Shown here piece after piece: positions 35,650 through 44,627 of a stretch of DNA of 64,000 nt. Positions within the stretch are counted from its first letter, which is position 1, and each line of letters opens with the position of its first letter. The notes under the pieces were generated by a model. It was given only the letters and a program-made list of their open reading frames with translations, was not told where the DNA came from and did not search any database. Source of the DNA: Methanomassiliicoccaceae archaeon. GTDB taxonomy: Archaea > Thermoplasmatota > Thermoplasmata > Methanomassiliicoccales > Methanomethylophilaceae. The position numbers were made by a program, and so were the translations under genes. The DNA lies in contig JAYFOZ010000002.1 in the NCBI GenBank assembly GCA_034928305.1, positions 434,001 through 498,000 of the forward strand. The letters run 5' to 3'.

Positions 35650-35910
35650 TGATGACTCGCCGAGAAGGGGACGGTTATCGGAGACCATGAAAAACAGATG
35701 ATACAAGAGCTGCGTGGACATGGAAAAGAGGTAGCCATGGGCAGCATCGGAAGTGATATCGCAATCGAGGCCGCCGATATAGCTCTTATGGGCGATGACA
35801 TATCCCGTATGCCGTATCTGAAGTGTCTGTCCGATTCCATGTCGAGGACGAAGGCGAACATCGCGGCGTCAATGTGCATCAACGCTGTGGCGGCGGCTAT
35901 GTCAATTTGA
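35650..35910 (+). pseudogene. Fragment of a P1B-type metal-transporting ATPase
   Basis: From about 35674 the frame reads as the end of a heavy-metal P-type ATPase: [20 protein letters not shown], then [14 protein letters not shown] and the start of the last membrane helices. The hinge motif GDGxNDxP that should lie between EVAM and GS is missing, as if an internal deletion joined two VAM-like repeats. The frame ends in TGA at 35908-35910, before the final helix. Everything upstream (metal-binding, actuator, DKTGT) is absent. Confidence 0.75.
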
Positions 35911-36192
35911 GAGAAGGCCATAGCGGCCCATTTCGGAAAAGATATAGTATATCTGTATCTCGACGAGTCTGTTACAACAGAGATAGGTAAGATGGATCCC
36001 GCAGAACTGAGGCCGAAGGACATGGACTCCAGGACGGCCGTCCCCAGGGAAGTAGCTATAGACTTTGGATATCCAGTCATAGCAGAAATAAAGAAGAAAT
36101 CCTCACAGTACGGCTCGGGGACGACGGACATCGTTCGCGCACTCGCCAAGGAGAAGGGCATGACGTACAACTGTAATCGCGTCCGTCTATGA
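35911..36192 (+). pseudogene. Partial duplicate of the asparagine-synthetase-like gene
   Basis: From EKAIAAHFG onward this closely matches bases 34108-34385 of the intact gene, including MDPAELRPKDMDSR and SSQYGSGTTDIVRALAKEKG. It begins directly after the ATPase fragment stop and has no start of its own. It carries substitutions and a shifted last few codons, with stop at 36190-36192. The copy is diverged, so the duplication is not recent. Confidence 0.8.
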
Positions 36193-36310
36193 GGGTGCGG
36201 CGAGGGGGACGTCGTCCGCGAGTAAAGGGCAAATATGTAAGATAGAGAGTTTTGACGGGCCTCGGCCGACAAACAATTATCTAAAGAGATGGCCCTGAAC
36301 ATCCTTCAAC

Positions 36311-39300
36311 ATGGAACTGGATATCGAAGCCGTCAGGAAGATTCTGAGTGACGAACTCGAACTGTTCAACGAGTGCGCGGGCCGTCACCCCGATATGTAT
36401 AATGAAAAAGCAGCTTACTTCAGATCCTTTACTTCCGACAAAATCAGAGAGATGTCCGTTGATGAATTCAGGGCGTATCTGCTTCGCTTCGGATCATTCA
36501 TCAGAGAGGACGATCTAGACAACGCCCTGATCTACACGGACCTGAGTGTCTTTCGAGAGTATTATGCGGGACTGTATGATAATAGCATCAACGAAGAGAC
36601 CTGGAACGGTTTCGTGAATAATAAAATGGTGTCCATGTCAAGAGCCAGCGAGCCCTTGTATTATCTGGACAACGTGAATTATATTTACTGCAATTCAAGC
36701 ATTAAGAGAGGCTTGGCCGCCATCAGCGGCAATGTCTGCAGTAGCTCCGATGACTGGAATGAGTATCTCAGGATACTGCGCATCTGCAAGTCCATGGTCA
36801 ATATAATGGGGGATGTAGGGTACGAAAGGCCCGATATGACTGTACTGTCAAAATTTCTTGCTTTCTATCAGGCGAAGAAAGGGCTGTTTAAACCAAAAAA
36901 GAACAGTGGCGGCATAGACCTCTCGGTGAAGACGGCGATGTATGGATCAATGAAGGACATGGTGTCCCAGTTCGCAAGAGATTTGGACCTCGTGAGCAGA
37001 CGCCCTGACAACGTCAGGATTCAAAATGATTTCAGGTCGAAGTACGAAGTTTTCTCAAGACTGATGTCCGATGATGAAATACTAGATATGATTTCGGAAG
37101 ATGATTCCGGGCTCGGACAGTTGAGAAACGAAATTTCTTCGATGAACAGAAGTTATCGTGAATTCAAGGCTGAATGTAAAATCACGCCACCCGGGAGGAA
37201 AGAAGCCCTTTCCAGTTATCTGGACAAGATCATGTCAGATGTGGATCCTGACATAGTGCTCGATGAGGAACAGCGCGCCGCCGTATTGGCCGAAGATGAT
37301 TATTGTCTTCTCATCGCAGGGGCCGGCTCGGGTAAGACGACCACAATGGCTGCGAAGGTGAAATACCTGGTGGAACGCTGCAACATCGACCCCAAGGATA
37401 TCCTGATAACATCCTTCACAAACAAGGCCGTGGACGAACTGAAACAAACAGTCAACGTAAAGATGCGCATAAATGCCAATGTGTTCACGTTCCACGCGTT
37501 TGCATTCCAAATTCTAAGAGAGGATATGGAAGTTACGCCCAAGGTCGAGAGCAAAGGAGGAAAGATATTGTCCGACATCCTTGGTAATTTTGTTTTCAAG
37601 GACAGCGAGTTGCTTAGAAAACTCATGCTGTTTTTCAGTTATTACATGAATATTCCGGAAGAAGCTCTGAAGTGTAAGAATCTTGACGAATATCACGAGC
37701 TGAAGACAAAACAGGAATTCGAGACCCTTAAGAGCGGAATGAAGGAATATGTCTCTGCGATCGAATACAGATGTTCGAAGAACAAGGAGACGCTTATGGG
37801 GGAGTACGTAAACTCGGCCCAGGAGGTTGCCATAGCGAACTTCCTTTATCTAAACGGAATCGATTATGAGTACGAGAAGACATACCCGCACAACATCCCT
37901 GGGGCCAGAAAACTATACACTCCGGATTTTTTCATCAAACAGGGAGATAATGAGGCTTACCTGGAACATTTTGGTCTTTCAGAAGACCTGAAGAATGATA
38001 TGTATTCCGATAAGACGTTGGAGACATATATGGCCAGCATAGGCAACAAGAGATATATCCACGGAAAATACAAAACCAAACTGCTGGAGACATGGTCCCA
38101 ATACAATGATAAGAGGCAATTGATCGACCATCTTTCGGAGCTGCTGGTGAACAACGGGTTCGTACTCAGCCCCCGCAACCCGGAGGACGTCTACAGGCGG
38201 ATGAAGGAGGTTGGCAAGGAGAAATATCTTTTTCCTTTCAGCAAATTCATGTTCAGGTTCATAGAACTCTTCAAAACCTCCAACTTCAAACTGGAAGACT
38301 TTGAAGCGTTGAAGGGACGCACGGACAATTATCGTACTCTGCTCTTCCTCGATCTGGCAAAGGAAGTATACGCCCAGTATCAGGATATTCTGGAAAGCGG
38401 GAACAAGGTCGATTTCAATGATATGATCAATCTGGCCTACGAAGATCTGAAAGAGAAAGAGTCAAAAGGCATCAAGTTGCCGTACAAGTACATCATAATC
38501 GATGAGTTCCAAGATATCGCCAAACAGAGGTTCGATTTCATAAGACAGCTTTCGAAAGTCTCCGATGCGAAAATAATCGCAGTCGGCGACGACTGGCAGT
38601 CGATTTACGCCTTTGCAGGGTCTAAACTCGACATATTCACCAAGTTTTTGGACCTAATGGGCGGGGGCAGAAGGATGAACATAACCCACACGTACCGTAA
38701 CTCCCAGGAGCTTATCGATGTCGCAGGTGCGTTCGTACAGAAAAACATCAATCAGATTCCTAAGTCCCTCATTTCCCAGAAGCACGTGGAAGATCCTGTA
38801 GTACTGCGTGCGTTCGACGACAGCAATTCATATATGGTAAATCTTGCCGATGTAGTGACGGAGACCGTCGGAGACATCGTCGATGAATTCGGGGAGCAAT
38901 CATCAATTTTGATCATAGGGCGCTATAATTACGATGCGTTCAAATTGGCAAACACCAAAAAATTCACAAAAATGGATGACGGTGGCGGCATTTCGTGCGA
39001 AAAGTATCCGAATGCCAACATTACTTTCCTCACTGCGCATAAATCCAAGGGGCTAAGCTTCGACAATGTGATAATACTAAATCTCTCGGAAGATCAATAC
39101 GGTTTCCCCTGTCAGATAGAGGATGACCCTATAATGAGGTTGCTCATTCCTCCCGAGAGTGAAATAGAGTATGCCGAAGAGAGACGTCTGTTCTATGTTG
39201 CGCTCACTCGTACTAGAAACCGCGCGTTCCTGACGGTACCTCTGAAAAGACCATCTAAATTCATCGTCGAGATGATACATGATGGATATCTCGAGTGCCC

Positions 39301-39592
39301 CGAAGGAATGAATCTAAACCGTGCGGAAAAAACACGTTCCTATTGTCCGTTATGCGGTTTTCCACTCAAGTATCAAAGGAATAAGAATTATGGATTGCAG
39401 CTGTATATTTGTACAAATGAGCCCGAGCTCTGCGATTTCATGACCAATGACAAAGACCATCCGTACGACATCAAGAAGTGTCTGGATTGCGACGGATATC
39501 TTATTGTGAAAGAAAAACACAGCCTGTTCTACGGATGTACCAATTACAGGGAAGACGGTAAAGGTTGCAACCATACGGAAATGATCATCTGA
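36311..39592 (+). CDS. UvrD-type helicase with inserted nuclease-like domain and C-terminal zinc fingers
   Basis: A 1093-residue superfamily 1A helicase. Residues 1-~300 are an unassigned helical N-terminus. The motor has Walker A GAGSGKT (337-343), TSFTNKAVDEL, IIDEFQDIAKQRFDFIRQLS, GDDWQSIYAFAGS, ITHTYRNS, LTAHKSKGLSFDNVIILNLS and RLFYVALTRTR. Between the motor parts (~510-640) is a restriction-endonuclease-like insert: EVAIANFLYLNGIDYEYE, YTPDFFI (D539) and YLEHFG (E552). The C-terminus has two topoisomerase-like Cys4 fingers (CPLCG...CTNEPELC and CLDCDGY...CTNYREDGKGC). It likely processes damaged or foreign DNA. Confidence 0.9.
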   Translation: MELDIEAVRKILSDELELFNECAGRHPDMYNEKAAYFRSFTSDKIREMSVDEFRAYLLRFGSFIREDDLDNALIYTDLSVFREYYAGLYDNSINEETWNGFVNNKMVSMSRASEPLYYLDNVNYIYCNSSIKRGLAAISGNVCSSSDDWNEYLRILRICKSMVNIMGDVGYERPDMTVLSKFLAFYQAKKGLFKPKKNSGGIDLSVKTAMYGSMKDMVSQFARDLDLVSRRPDNVRIQNDFRSKYEVFSRLMSDDEILDMISEDDSGLGQLRNEISSMNRSYREFKAECKITPPGRKEALSSYLDKIMSDVDPDIVLDEEQRAAVLAEDDYCLLIAGAGSGKTTTMAAKVKYLVERCNIDPKDILITSFTNKAVDELKQTVNVKMRINANVFTFHAFAFQILREDMEVTPKVESKGGKILSDILGNFVFKDSELLRKLMLFFSYYMNIPEEALKCKNLDEYHELKTKQEFETLKSGMKEYVSAIEYRCSKNKETLMGEYVNSAQEVAIANFLYLNGIDYEYEKTYPHNIPGARKLYTPDFFIKQGDNEAYLEHFGLSEDLKNDMYSDKTLETYMASIGNKRYIHGKYKTKLLETWSQYNDKRQLIDHLSELLVNNGFVLSPRNPEDVYRRMKEVGKEKYLFPFSKFMFRFIELFKTSNFKLEDFEALKGRTDNYRTLLFLDLAKEVYAQYQDILESGNKVDFNDMINLAYEDLKEKESKGIKLPYKYIIIDEFQDIAKQRFDFIRQLSKVSDAKIIAVGDDWQSIYAFAGSKLDIFTKFLDLMGGGRRMNITHTYRNSQELIDVAGAFVQKNINQIPKSLISQKHVEDPVVLRAFDDSNSYMVNLADVVTETVGDIVDEFGEQSSILIIGRYNYDAFKLANTKKFTKMDDGGGISCEKYPNANITFLTAHKSKGLSFDNVIILNLSEDQYGFPCQIEDDPIMRLLIPPESEIEYAEERRLFYVALTRTRNRAFLTVPLKRPSKFIVEMIHDGYLECPEGMNLNRAEKTRSYCPLCGFPLKYQRNKNYGLQLYICTNEPELCDFMTNDKDHPYDIKKCLDCDGYLIVKEKHSLFYGCTNYREDGKGCNHTEMII

Positions 39593-39658
39593 CGCACGAT
39601 GAGGCCAGAGATCATATTATTCGCATGGCGGAGGAAAACGGGCGCCGTGAAACCATTC

Positions 39659-40912
39659 TCATATGTAGAAATAATAGGAGTTCAGAAGATAGTCCTCCTG
39701 ATACTTCCGCGCCAGCGTATGCAGTATGTTCTTGACCGACTTCAGTTCCGCTCTTCCCGATATGAAGGCATTCAGCGTGTCGTGGAAGCGTTTCTTCTCG
39801 GAATCCGTCGCTTTATCGTTCAAATATCCCCATACATGCTGCGCCGCGTTGACGGCGTTGTTCACTCCGATCGGCGTAACCAGGGACCCCTCAATTAAAT
39901 GGTACATCTCCAGTGCGTGATAAGACGTCTTGTCCTGCAGCAGTTTCCGGATCGCGTGATATTTATCGGGCGCCCTCTCCATAACGGAGTACTTGTAGCG
40001 CGCCCATTCGGCCTCAAGCGCCTTGATGCCCCTGTCGGAGACGCAGTTGATGCATTTCAGCGCAGACATATTCTTGTCCTTTACTTCGAGCATGATGTCC
40101 GTGCCGGTACCGGACACCTCACGGTAGTAATCGAGGAACTCGTCGATCCTTATGGATCCGGAATGCGCGCCCGGCCTCTTGTCGGGATTCTGCTGGGAAT
40201 AATGGACCTTCTGCGGGCCGTCCTCCATGGTCCAAGTCTCCCGGCACTTCTCGATCCAGTCCACGTCCCTGCATGATGCGTCTGCAGGATTAACGGCATT
40301 GTGCAGGTTGTCGTACACCGCCGGCATCCCCGTCGCAGATGCGGTCTCGATCACGTCCTCGATATTGAACAGCTTGTCGTCGTTCTCCAGCACCAGCCGT
40401 TTCTTGACCTCGGCATCTAGAAGTTTGTATCTGGACACGAAACGTTCTTTGGCACGCCCCTTGTCGCCGTAGACGCCTCCGAGATGCAGTATCATCTTGT
40501 GCTCGGGCCCTAGTCCCAGGCCGTCAAGGACCTTCGCGTGGTAGTCCAGGTCCCGCGAGGCCCGGTCGGCTACCGATTCGTCCGTCGAATTGAGAACGGT
40601 GTACTGCCCGGGGTGCATCGACACCCGCATACCCGACCTGCGTATTTCTCCGCCGATGGATTCCAGCTTATCGGAATAATGATTTTGCCACGGCAGCTTT
40701 TCCGCCAGGCTCGAGCCGAAAGGTATCAGGTCCGAAGATATGCGGAACATCCCGATGCCGTTCCTTGCGTTGTATGTAATAAGTCTTTCGAGGGCATCGA
40801 GGTTGCTGCCGATGAGGGAGAGAAGCAGCTCTTCGTTTGCATTTTTCATGATGCAGTTCTTCATGCCGCTTCCCGGCACGCCCAGGGCGAGGCATGCATA
40901 TCCGATGCTCAT
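39659..40912 (-). CDS. uvsE: UV-damage endonuclease UvdE
   Basis: A 417-residue TIM-barrel endonuclease of the UVDE family that nicks DNA 5' to UV photoproducts and some other lesions. Metal-site segments include FRISSDLIPF, RVSMHPGQY, HLGGVYGDK, LVLENDD and VYDNLHNAV. The last ~110 residues, after the barrel, are a helical extension not needed for the core fold. Its start is 70-80 bases from the GyrI-like gene on the same strand. The family is patchy in archaea, suggesting transfer. Confidence 0.92.
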   Translation of the reverse strand: MSIGYACLALGVPGSGMKNCIMKNANEELLLSLIGSNLDALERLITYNARNGIGMFRISSDLIPFGSSLAEKLPWQNHYSDKLESIGGEIRRSGMRVSMHPGQYTVLNSTDESVADRASRDLDYHAKVLDGLGLGPEHKMILHLGGVYGDKGRAKERFVSRYKLLDAEVKKRLVLENDDKLFNIEDVIETASATGMPAVYDNLHNAVNPADASCRDVDWIEKCRETWTMEDGPQKVHYSQQNPDKRPGAHSGSIRIDEFLDYYREVSGTGTDIMLEVKDKNMSALKCINCVSDRGIKALEAEWARYKYSVMERAPDKYHAIRKLLQDKTSYHALEMYHLIEGSLVTPIGVNNAVNAAQHVWGYLNDKATDSEKKRFHDTLNAFISGRAELKSVKNILHTLARKYQEDYLLNSYYFYI

Positions 40913-40993
40913 ACGCCGTCCCTTCCGCGCCTCAGGTACATAACGGGGTATAGTCCCGTTCAGAATAATATGTTTCTTTGTTGATTCGGTGAC

Positions 40994-41614
40994 TTACGAT
41001 GATTTCGGGACGACCGGGAATCTGATGATGGTTTTGAGTCTATCTTCTTCCACCCTGTTCGGGTCGGAGAGATATATTTCATGATAGGGGCCGTTCACGG
41101 CGTACTCTTTTTCCTCGATGTATTCCATCAGCTTTCCGATGGATCCGCCGACGGAGCCGTAGCTTCCCGTGTGCAGCGTCTGCACAGACGGACCTTCCTC
41201 GGATTCAAAAAGATACGCCGCATCCAGGTCCAGCCCCGGCTTCTTTTTCTTAATGGATTCCTTTATCGCTTCGAAGAACTTTTTGTCTACGAACTCGGGC
41301 TGGCGGATCGCCATCTTCCATACCCAGGTATTATTGTCATCAATGCAGAAAGGCATATCGCGTGTTCCGTACAGGCCCTCGGGCGGCATCACGGTGTATT
41401 CATAATATCCCTCAGGCTGGGCTCCGTGCATTCTGCTCATCTTGATCCCGTATGCCAGATTGAAAAGGATCCCCATCATCTTCTGGATGCTCTCTCCGTT
41501 CAGCGGTCCGTTGCCGTCCACGGCTATGAACTTCATCGACGGGACGGTCACTTCGAAGATGCCTGCCTTGGGAGAGTACAGATCTTTGCGCTCCTTCTTG
41601 AAATCTCTTTTCAT
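40994..41614 (-). CDS. GyrI-like small-molecule-binding protein
   Basis: A ~206-residue protein of the GyrI/SOUL-like ligand-binding group (DKDFKKERKDLYSPK-type start, FIAVDGNGPLNGES, YYEYTVMPPEGLY, SVQTLHTGSYGSVGGSIGKL). Relatives bind or hydrolyse cytotoxic small molecules or serve as the ligand domain of AraC regulators; here it stands alone. The ATG at 41614 has GGGGACC just upstream and is preferred to one seven codons earlier. A TATA-like ACTATAAA lies ~30 bases upstream (41640-41648). Confidence 0.8.
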   Translation of the reverse strand: MKRDFKKERKDLYSPKAGIFEVTVPSMKFIAVDGNGPLNGESIQKMMGILFNLAYGIKMSRMHGAQPEGYYEYTVMPPEGLYGTRDMPFCIDDNNTWVWKMAIRQPEFVDKKFFEAIKESIKKKKPGLDLDAAYLFESEEGPSVQTLHTGSYGSVGGSIGKLMEYIEEKEYAVNGPYHEIYLSDPNRVEEDRLKTIIRFPVVPKSS

Positions 41615-41981
41615 ATCGAGGTCCCCTTTTCGCATCGTTTTATAGTATTAAAGATACTGATAATTCACAAAAAGACGACCGCGGAGCCGTCCAGAATCGA
41701 ACATATGATTGTTCTCAGATCGGTAGAAATCCTAACAGGTTTGCAATATGGGATATGTGCATCAGCTTGTCCGGACTCGGAGAGGAAACGGAAGGAATCT
41801 CATTTTTAACGGATGAGAAGGGTGCAATAATGTCAGAAATCTTCTTCGAGAGACGATTAAGGAACCATATCATGCACGATTAAACGAAATCATAGTTCTG
41901 GACAGCTCCTGAAAACCCCCGAGATACATCATTTGGGAATCAGAAATATATCGGTACAGATATCTTTGTCACGGCTCGGAT
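41615..41981. other. Intergenic region between GyrI-like and radical SAM genes
   Basis: About 370 bases. It contains the GyrI-gene TATA box near 41640-41648 and an AAATATAT element (~41942-41950) about 35 bases before the radical SAM gene. A 17-codon frame at 41830 (MSEIFFERRLRNHIMHD) has only a weak ribosome site. No other feature seen. Confidence 0.4.
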
Positions 41982-42851
41982 ATGGTGCACTTCGTCGACG
42001 CTAAGACACTTTTGAACGCCCGCGGAGGGATGAACATATATCGCGGGTGCACCCACGGCTGTATCTATTGCGATTCGCGCAGCAGGTGCTACCGGTTCAC
42101 GCATCCATTCGAGGACGTGGAGGTGAAGCGGAACGCCCCCGAGCTTCTCGAGAAAACATTATCGTCCAAGCGGAGGAAGTGCATGATAGGCACGGGCTCC
42201 ATGAGCGACCCCTATATGCAATGCGAGGAGGACCTGCGGCTGACCCAGAGCTGTCTGGAGATCATAGAGGGCCACGGTTTCGGTGCGACACTCATAACGA
42301 AATCGGACCTGGTGCTCCGCGACATCGACCTTCTGGAGAGCATCAACCGCAAGGCTAGGTGCGTCGTACAGATGACTCTAACCACATACGACGAAGAGAT
42401 GTGCCGCATATTGGAGCCGAACGTCTGCGGCACGGAAAGACGCTACGAGGTCCTGAAGGGGCTGCGGGACCGGAAAATTCCCACCGTGGTGTGGCTCACG
42501 CCCGTGCTTCCGTTCATAAACGATACGTGGGAGAACATATCCGGAATACTCGGCTACTGCGAGGAAGCCCGCGTGAGCGGGGTGATATGCTTCGACATGG
42601 GGATGACGCTCAGAGATGGGGACAGAGAGTACTATTACGCGGCCCTCGACGATCGTTTCCCGGGTCTGAAGGAGAAGTACATCCGGACGTACGCGGATTC
42701 ATACATCGTCCGTTCACCGAACGCCGATAGTCTGATGAGGATGTTCAGAAGCAGATGCATGGAGAATGGCATCATATCCGACCCGGACGCATGTTTCGAG
42801 TTCATCCGCCGTTTTCCGGAGAAGAACAGGCAGACCACGCTCGATATCTGA
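41982..42851 (+). CDS. Spore-photolyase-like radical SAM protein
   Basis: A 289-residue radical SAM enzyme of the SPL/Rv2578c type. The cluster cysteines are C23, C27 and C30 in RGCTHGCIYCDSRSRCY. IGTGSMSDPYMQCE, TLITKSDLVLRDIDLL, MTLTTYDEEMCRILEPN and WLTPVLPFIND follow the family order. True spore photoproduct lyases repair thymine dimers in spores; members in non-sporulating organisms have unknown substrates. It lies near UvdE and a UvrD-like helicase, which makes nucleic-acid repair a reasonable guess. Confidence 0.85.
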   Translation: MVHFVDAKTLLNARGGMNIYRGCTHGCIYCDSRSRCYRFTHPFEDVEVKRNAPELLEKTLSSKRRKCMIGTGSMSDPYMQCEEDLRLTQSCLEIIEGHGFGATLITKSDLVLRDIDLLESINRKARCVVQMTLTTYDEEMCRILEPNVCGTERRYEVLKGLRDRKIPTVVWLTPVLPFINDTWENISGILGYCEEARVSGVICFDMGMTLRDGDREYYYAALDDRFPGLKEKYIRTYADSYIVRSPNADSLMRMFRSRCMENGIISDPDACFEFIRRFPEKNRQTTLDI

Positions 42852-42967
42852 TATGGTGGCCATATCTTTCACATCATTTCACCCAGGGGCCCGAATCCTT
42901 TCGATGTCCCTGTAGTCCGTCTCCTAAAGGCAAATCATAAAGCCCGCCATCTGCATCGACCGTAACC

Positions 42968-44527
42968 ATGAGGCCCGAAAGCGACATGCGGCAGGAAACC
43001 GTCGGCGACCGCTACGGATTCGATAAATTAAGAGAGGCCAACGCCGGATTCGGCCGCGGAGAGATCGGTGTCAAGGAGTACAAGGGCATCTCGGGAAGAT
43101 ACGGCAGCTACGCGCAGAAGGGCAGGGAGAAGCACATGGTGCGCCTCCGCCTTGCGGGAGGAGATGTATCAAAGGAGAAGCTGAGGTCCATCGCCGACGT
43201 CATATCCAGATACGACGTTGAGATGGTACACGTGACCACATGCCAAGCGATCCAGTTACACGGCCTCTCCGGAGAGCAGGCCTGCGGCCTGGCCGAAGAG
43301 GCTTGCGCCAACGGCATCATCACTATCGGCGGAGGAGGCGACTATCCTCGCAACGTGACGGCTTCGCCGCTTTCCGGCGTGGAGAAAGGCGAGTCGTTCG
43401 ATGTACTTCCTTATGCGAAGGAGGCGGAGAGGTATCTGCTGGGCATCGTAGATGACGTAAAGTTACCGCGCAAGCTGAAGGTTGGCTTCTCGAACTCCGT
43501 CGCCAACGAGACCCATGCCACGTTCAGGGACCTGGGTTTTATGGCCAAACCCAACGGGACGTTCGACGTCTACAGCGCCGGAGGGCTGGGCAACGAGCCG
43601 AAGATGGGTCTTCTCGTCGCGGAAGATGTGGACCCGTCGAAGACGCTCTATTGCATCAAAGCGATGGTTAACATCTTCGTGAAGCACGGCGATTATAACA
43701 ACAGGGCGAGGGCCAGGACCCGCTATATGCAAGACACGCTCGGAAGGGAGGGATACGTGAACGCGTACAGAAAGGAGCTCGATACGGTTCTGGCGCAAGG
43801 CGGGATGGACATCGCCGTTTACGACGTATCCGCGGACAAGAAGGGATGCGGCACCGCGGAGGGGAAGAGGATACGCCCCCAAAAACAGGACGGGCTATAT
43901 TACATCTCGTACCATCCCATCGGAGGGGACCCTGCACCGTCCAAGCTGGGAGAGATATACGATACGATAAAGGACATGTCGCACGTGGGACTGCGCACAT
44001 CCCCGGACCAGACGCTATACGTTATAAATTGCACCGCGGAGGAGGCGGAGAAAATATCTTCAATAACGGAAGACGGGGCGGAGACCCTTTTCGAATCGTC
44101 CGTGTCATGCGTAGGCTCCGAAATATGCCAGCAGGGGCTTAGGGACTCCCGGGGGCTGCTTGACGAACTCGTCGAGATGTCGAGGAGGAACAAATTCGCC
44201 GACGGGGTGCTGCCGAGGGTGAACATCTCTGGCTGCGGTTCTTCCTGCGCTACACATCAGATCGGGACCATCGGTTTCCAGGGGACGTCCGTCAGAGAAG
44301 GCGGTACGTCGGTCCCCGCGTTCTCGGTGTTCGCCGACGGGTCCCATATGGCGGGAGAGGAGAGGTTCGGCGGATCTGTTGGAAAGATGAAGGAAGAAGA
44401 CATCCCGCTGTTCCTGGAGGATGTGGGCAAGGCTGTATGTGCAGCAGGGACGGACTACAGGTCGTGGTTCGATTCCGATAGGGGGGCGTTCATGGAGATC
44501 GCCGGAAAGTATGTTGTGGAGAACTGA
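42968..44527 (+). CDS. Ferredoxin-type nitrite/sulfite reductase (siroheme, 4Fe-4S)
   Basis: A 519-residue monomeric reductase with the duplicated NIR/SIR ferredoxin-like half-domains. The coupled siroheme/4Fe-4S ligands are C381, C387, C423 and C427 (CVGSEIC and SGCGSSC). The first half has VHVTTCQAIQLHGL and GGGGDYPRNVTASPLSGV. It catalyses six-electron reduction of sulfite to sulfide or nitrite to ammonia; sequence alone does not separate them. There is no adjacent transporter, siroheme gene or ferredoxin. Roles in sulfur assimilation or sulfite detoxification fit an anaerobe. Confidence 0.9.
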   Translation: MRPESDMRQETVGDRYGFDKLREANAGFGRGEIGVKEYKGISGRYGSYAQKGREKHMVRLRLAGGDVSKEKLRSIADVISRYDVEMVHVTTCQAIQLHGLSGEQACGLAEEACANGIITIGGGGDYPRNVTASPLSGVEKGESFDVLPYAKEAERYLLGIVDDVKLPRKLKVGFSNSVANETHATFRDLGFMAKPNGTFDVYSAGGLGNEPKMGLLVAEDVDPSKTLYCIKAMVNIFVKHGDYNNRARARTRYMQDTLGREGYVNAYRKELDTVLAQGGMDIAVYDVSADKKGCGTAEGKRIRPQKQDGLYYISYHPIGGDPAPSKLGEIYDTIKDMSHVGLRTSPDQTLYVINCTAEEAEKISSITEDGAETLFESSVSCVGSEICQQGLRDSRGLLDELVEMSRRNKFADGVLPRVNISGCGSSCATHQIGTIGFQGTSVREGGTSVPAFSVFADGSHMAGEERFGGSVGKMKEEDIPLFLEDVGKAVCAAGTDYRSWFDSDRGAFMEIAGKYVVEN

Positions 44528-44561
44528 AAAGTTCGATCGATCTTGAACTTAATGATTTTTA

Positions 44562-44581
44562 CGGGGGTTCGGAAGCCCCCG
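44562..44581. repeat. GC-rich hairpin between the reductase and dapB
   Basis: CGGGGGTTCGGAAGCCCCCG folds with a six-base GC stem. It lies in the ~100-base gap between convergent genes and may end either transcript. There is no T-run on the 3' side, so it is not a classic terminator. Confidence 0.4.
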
Positions 44582-44627
44582 GCTTCCTGCCCCCGGATTA
44601 CATGAGCTATGCCGATAGAATGTACGG

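Noticed and set aside
35640-35655. TAG at the end of the glycosyltransferase stub as a pyrrolysine codon
   Set aside because: Reading through TAG gives only one more codon before TGA, and the downstream sequence does not continue the family.
41660-41720. tRNA-like GTTCGATTC on the minus strand near 41695
   Set aside because: The bases on either side cannot form a T-arm stem, and no acceptor or anticodon arm can be drawn.
41830-41883. 17-codon frame MSEIFFERRLRNHIMHD resembling a nitroreductase start
   Set aside because: Resemblance is only a few residues, there is no continuation in any frame, and the ribosome site is weak.
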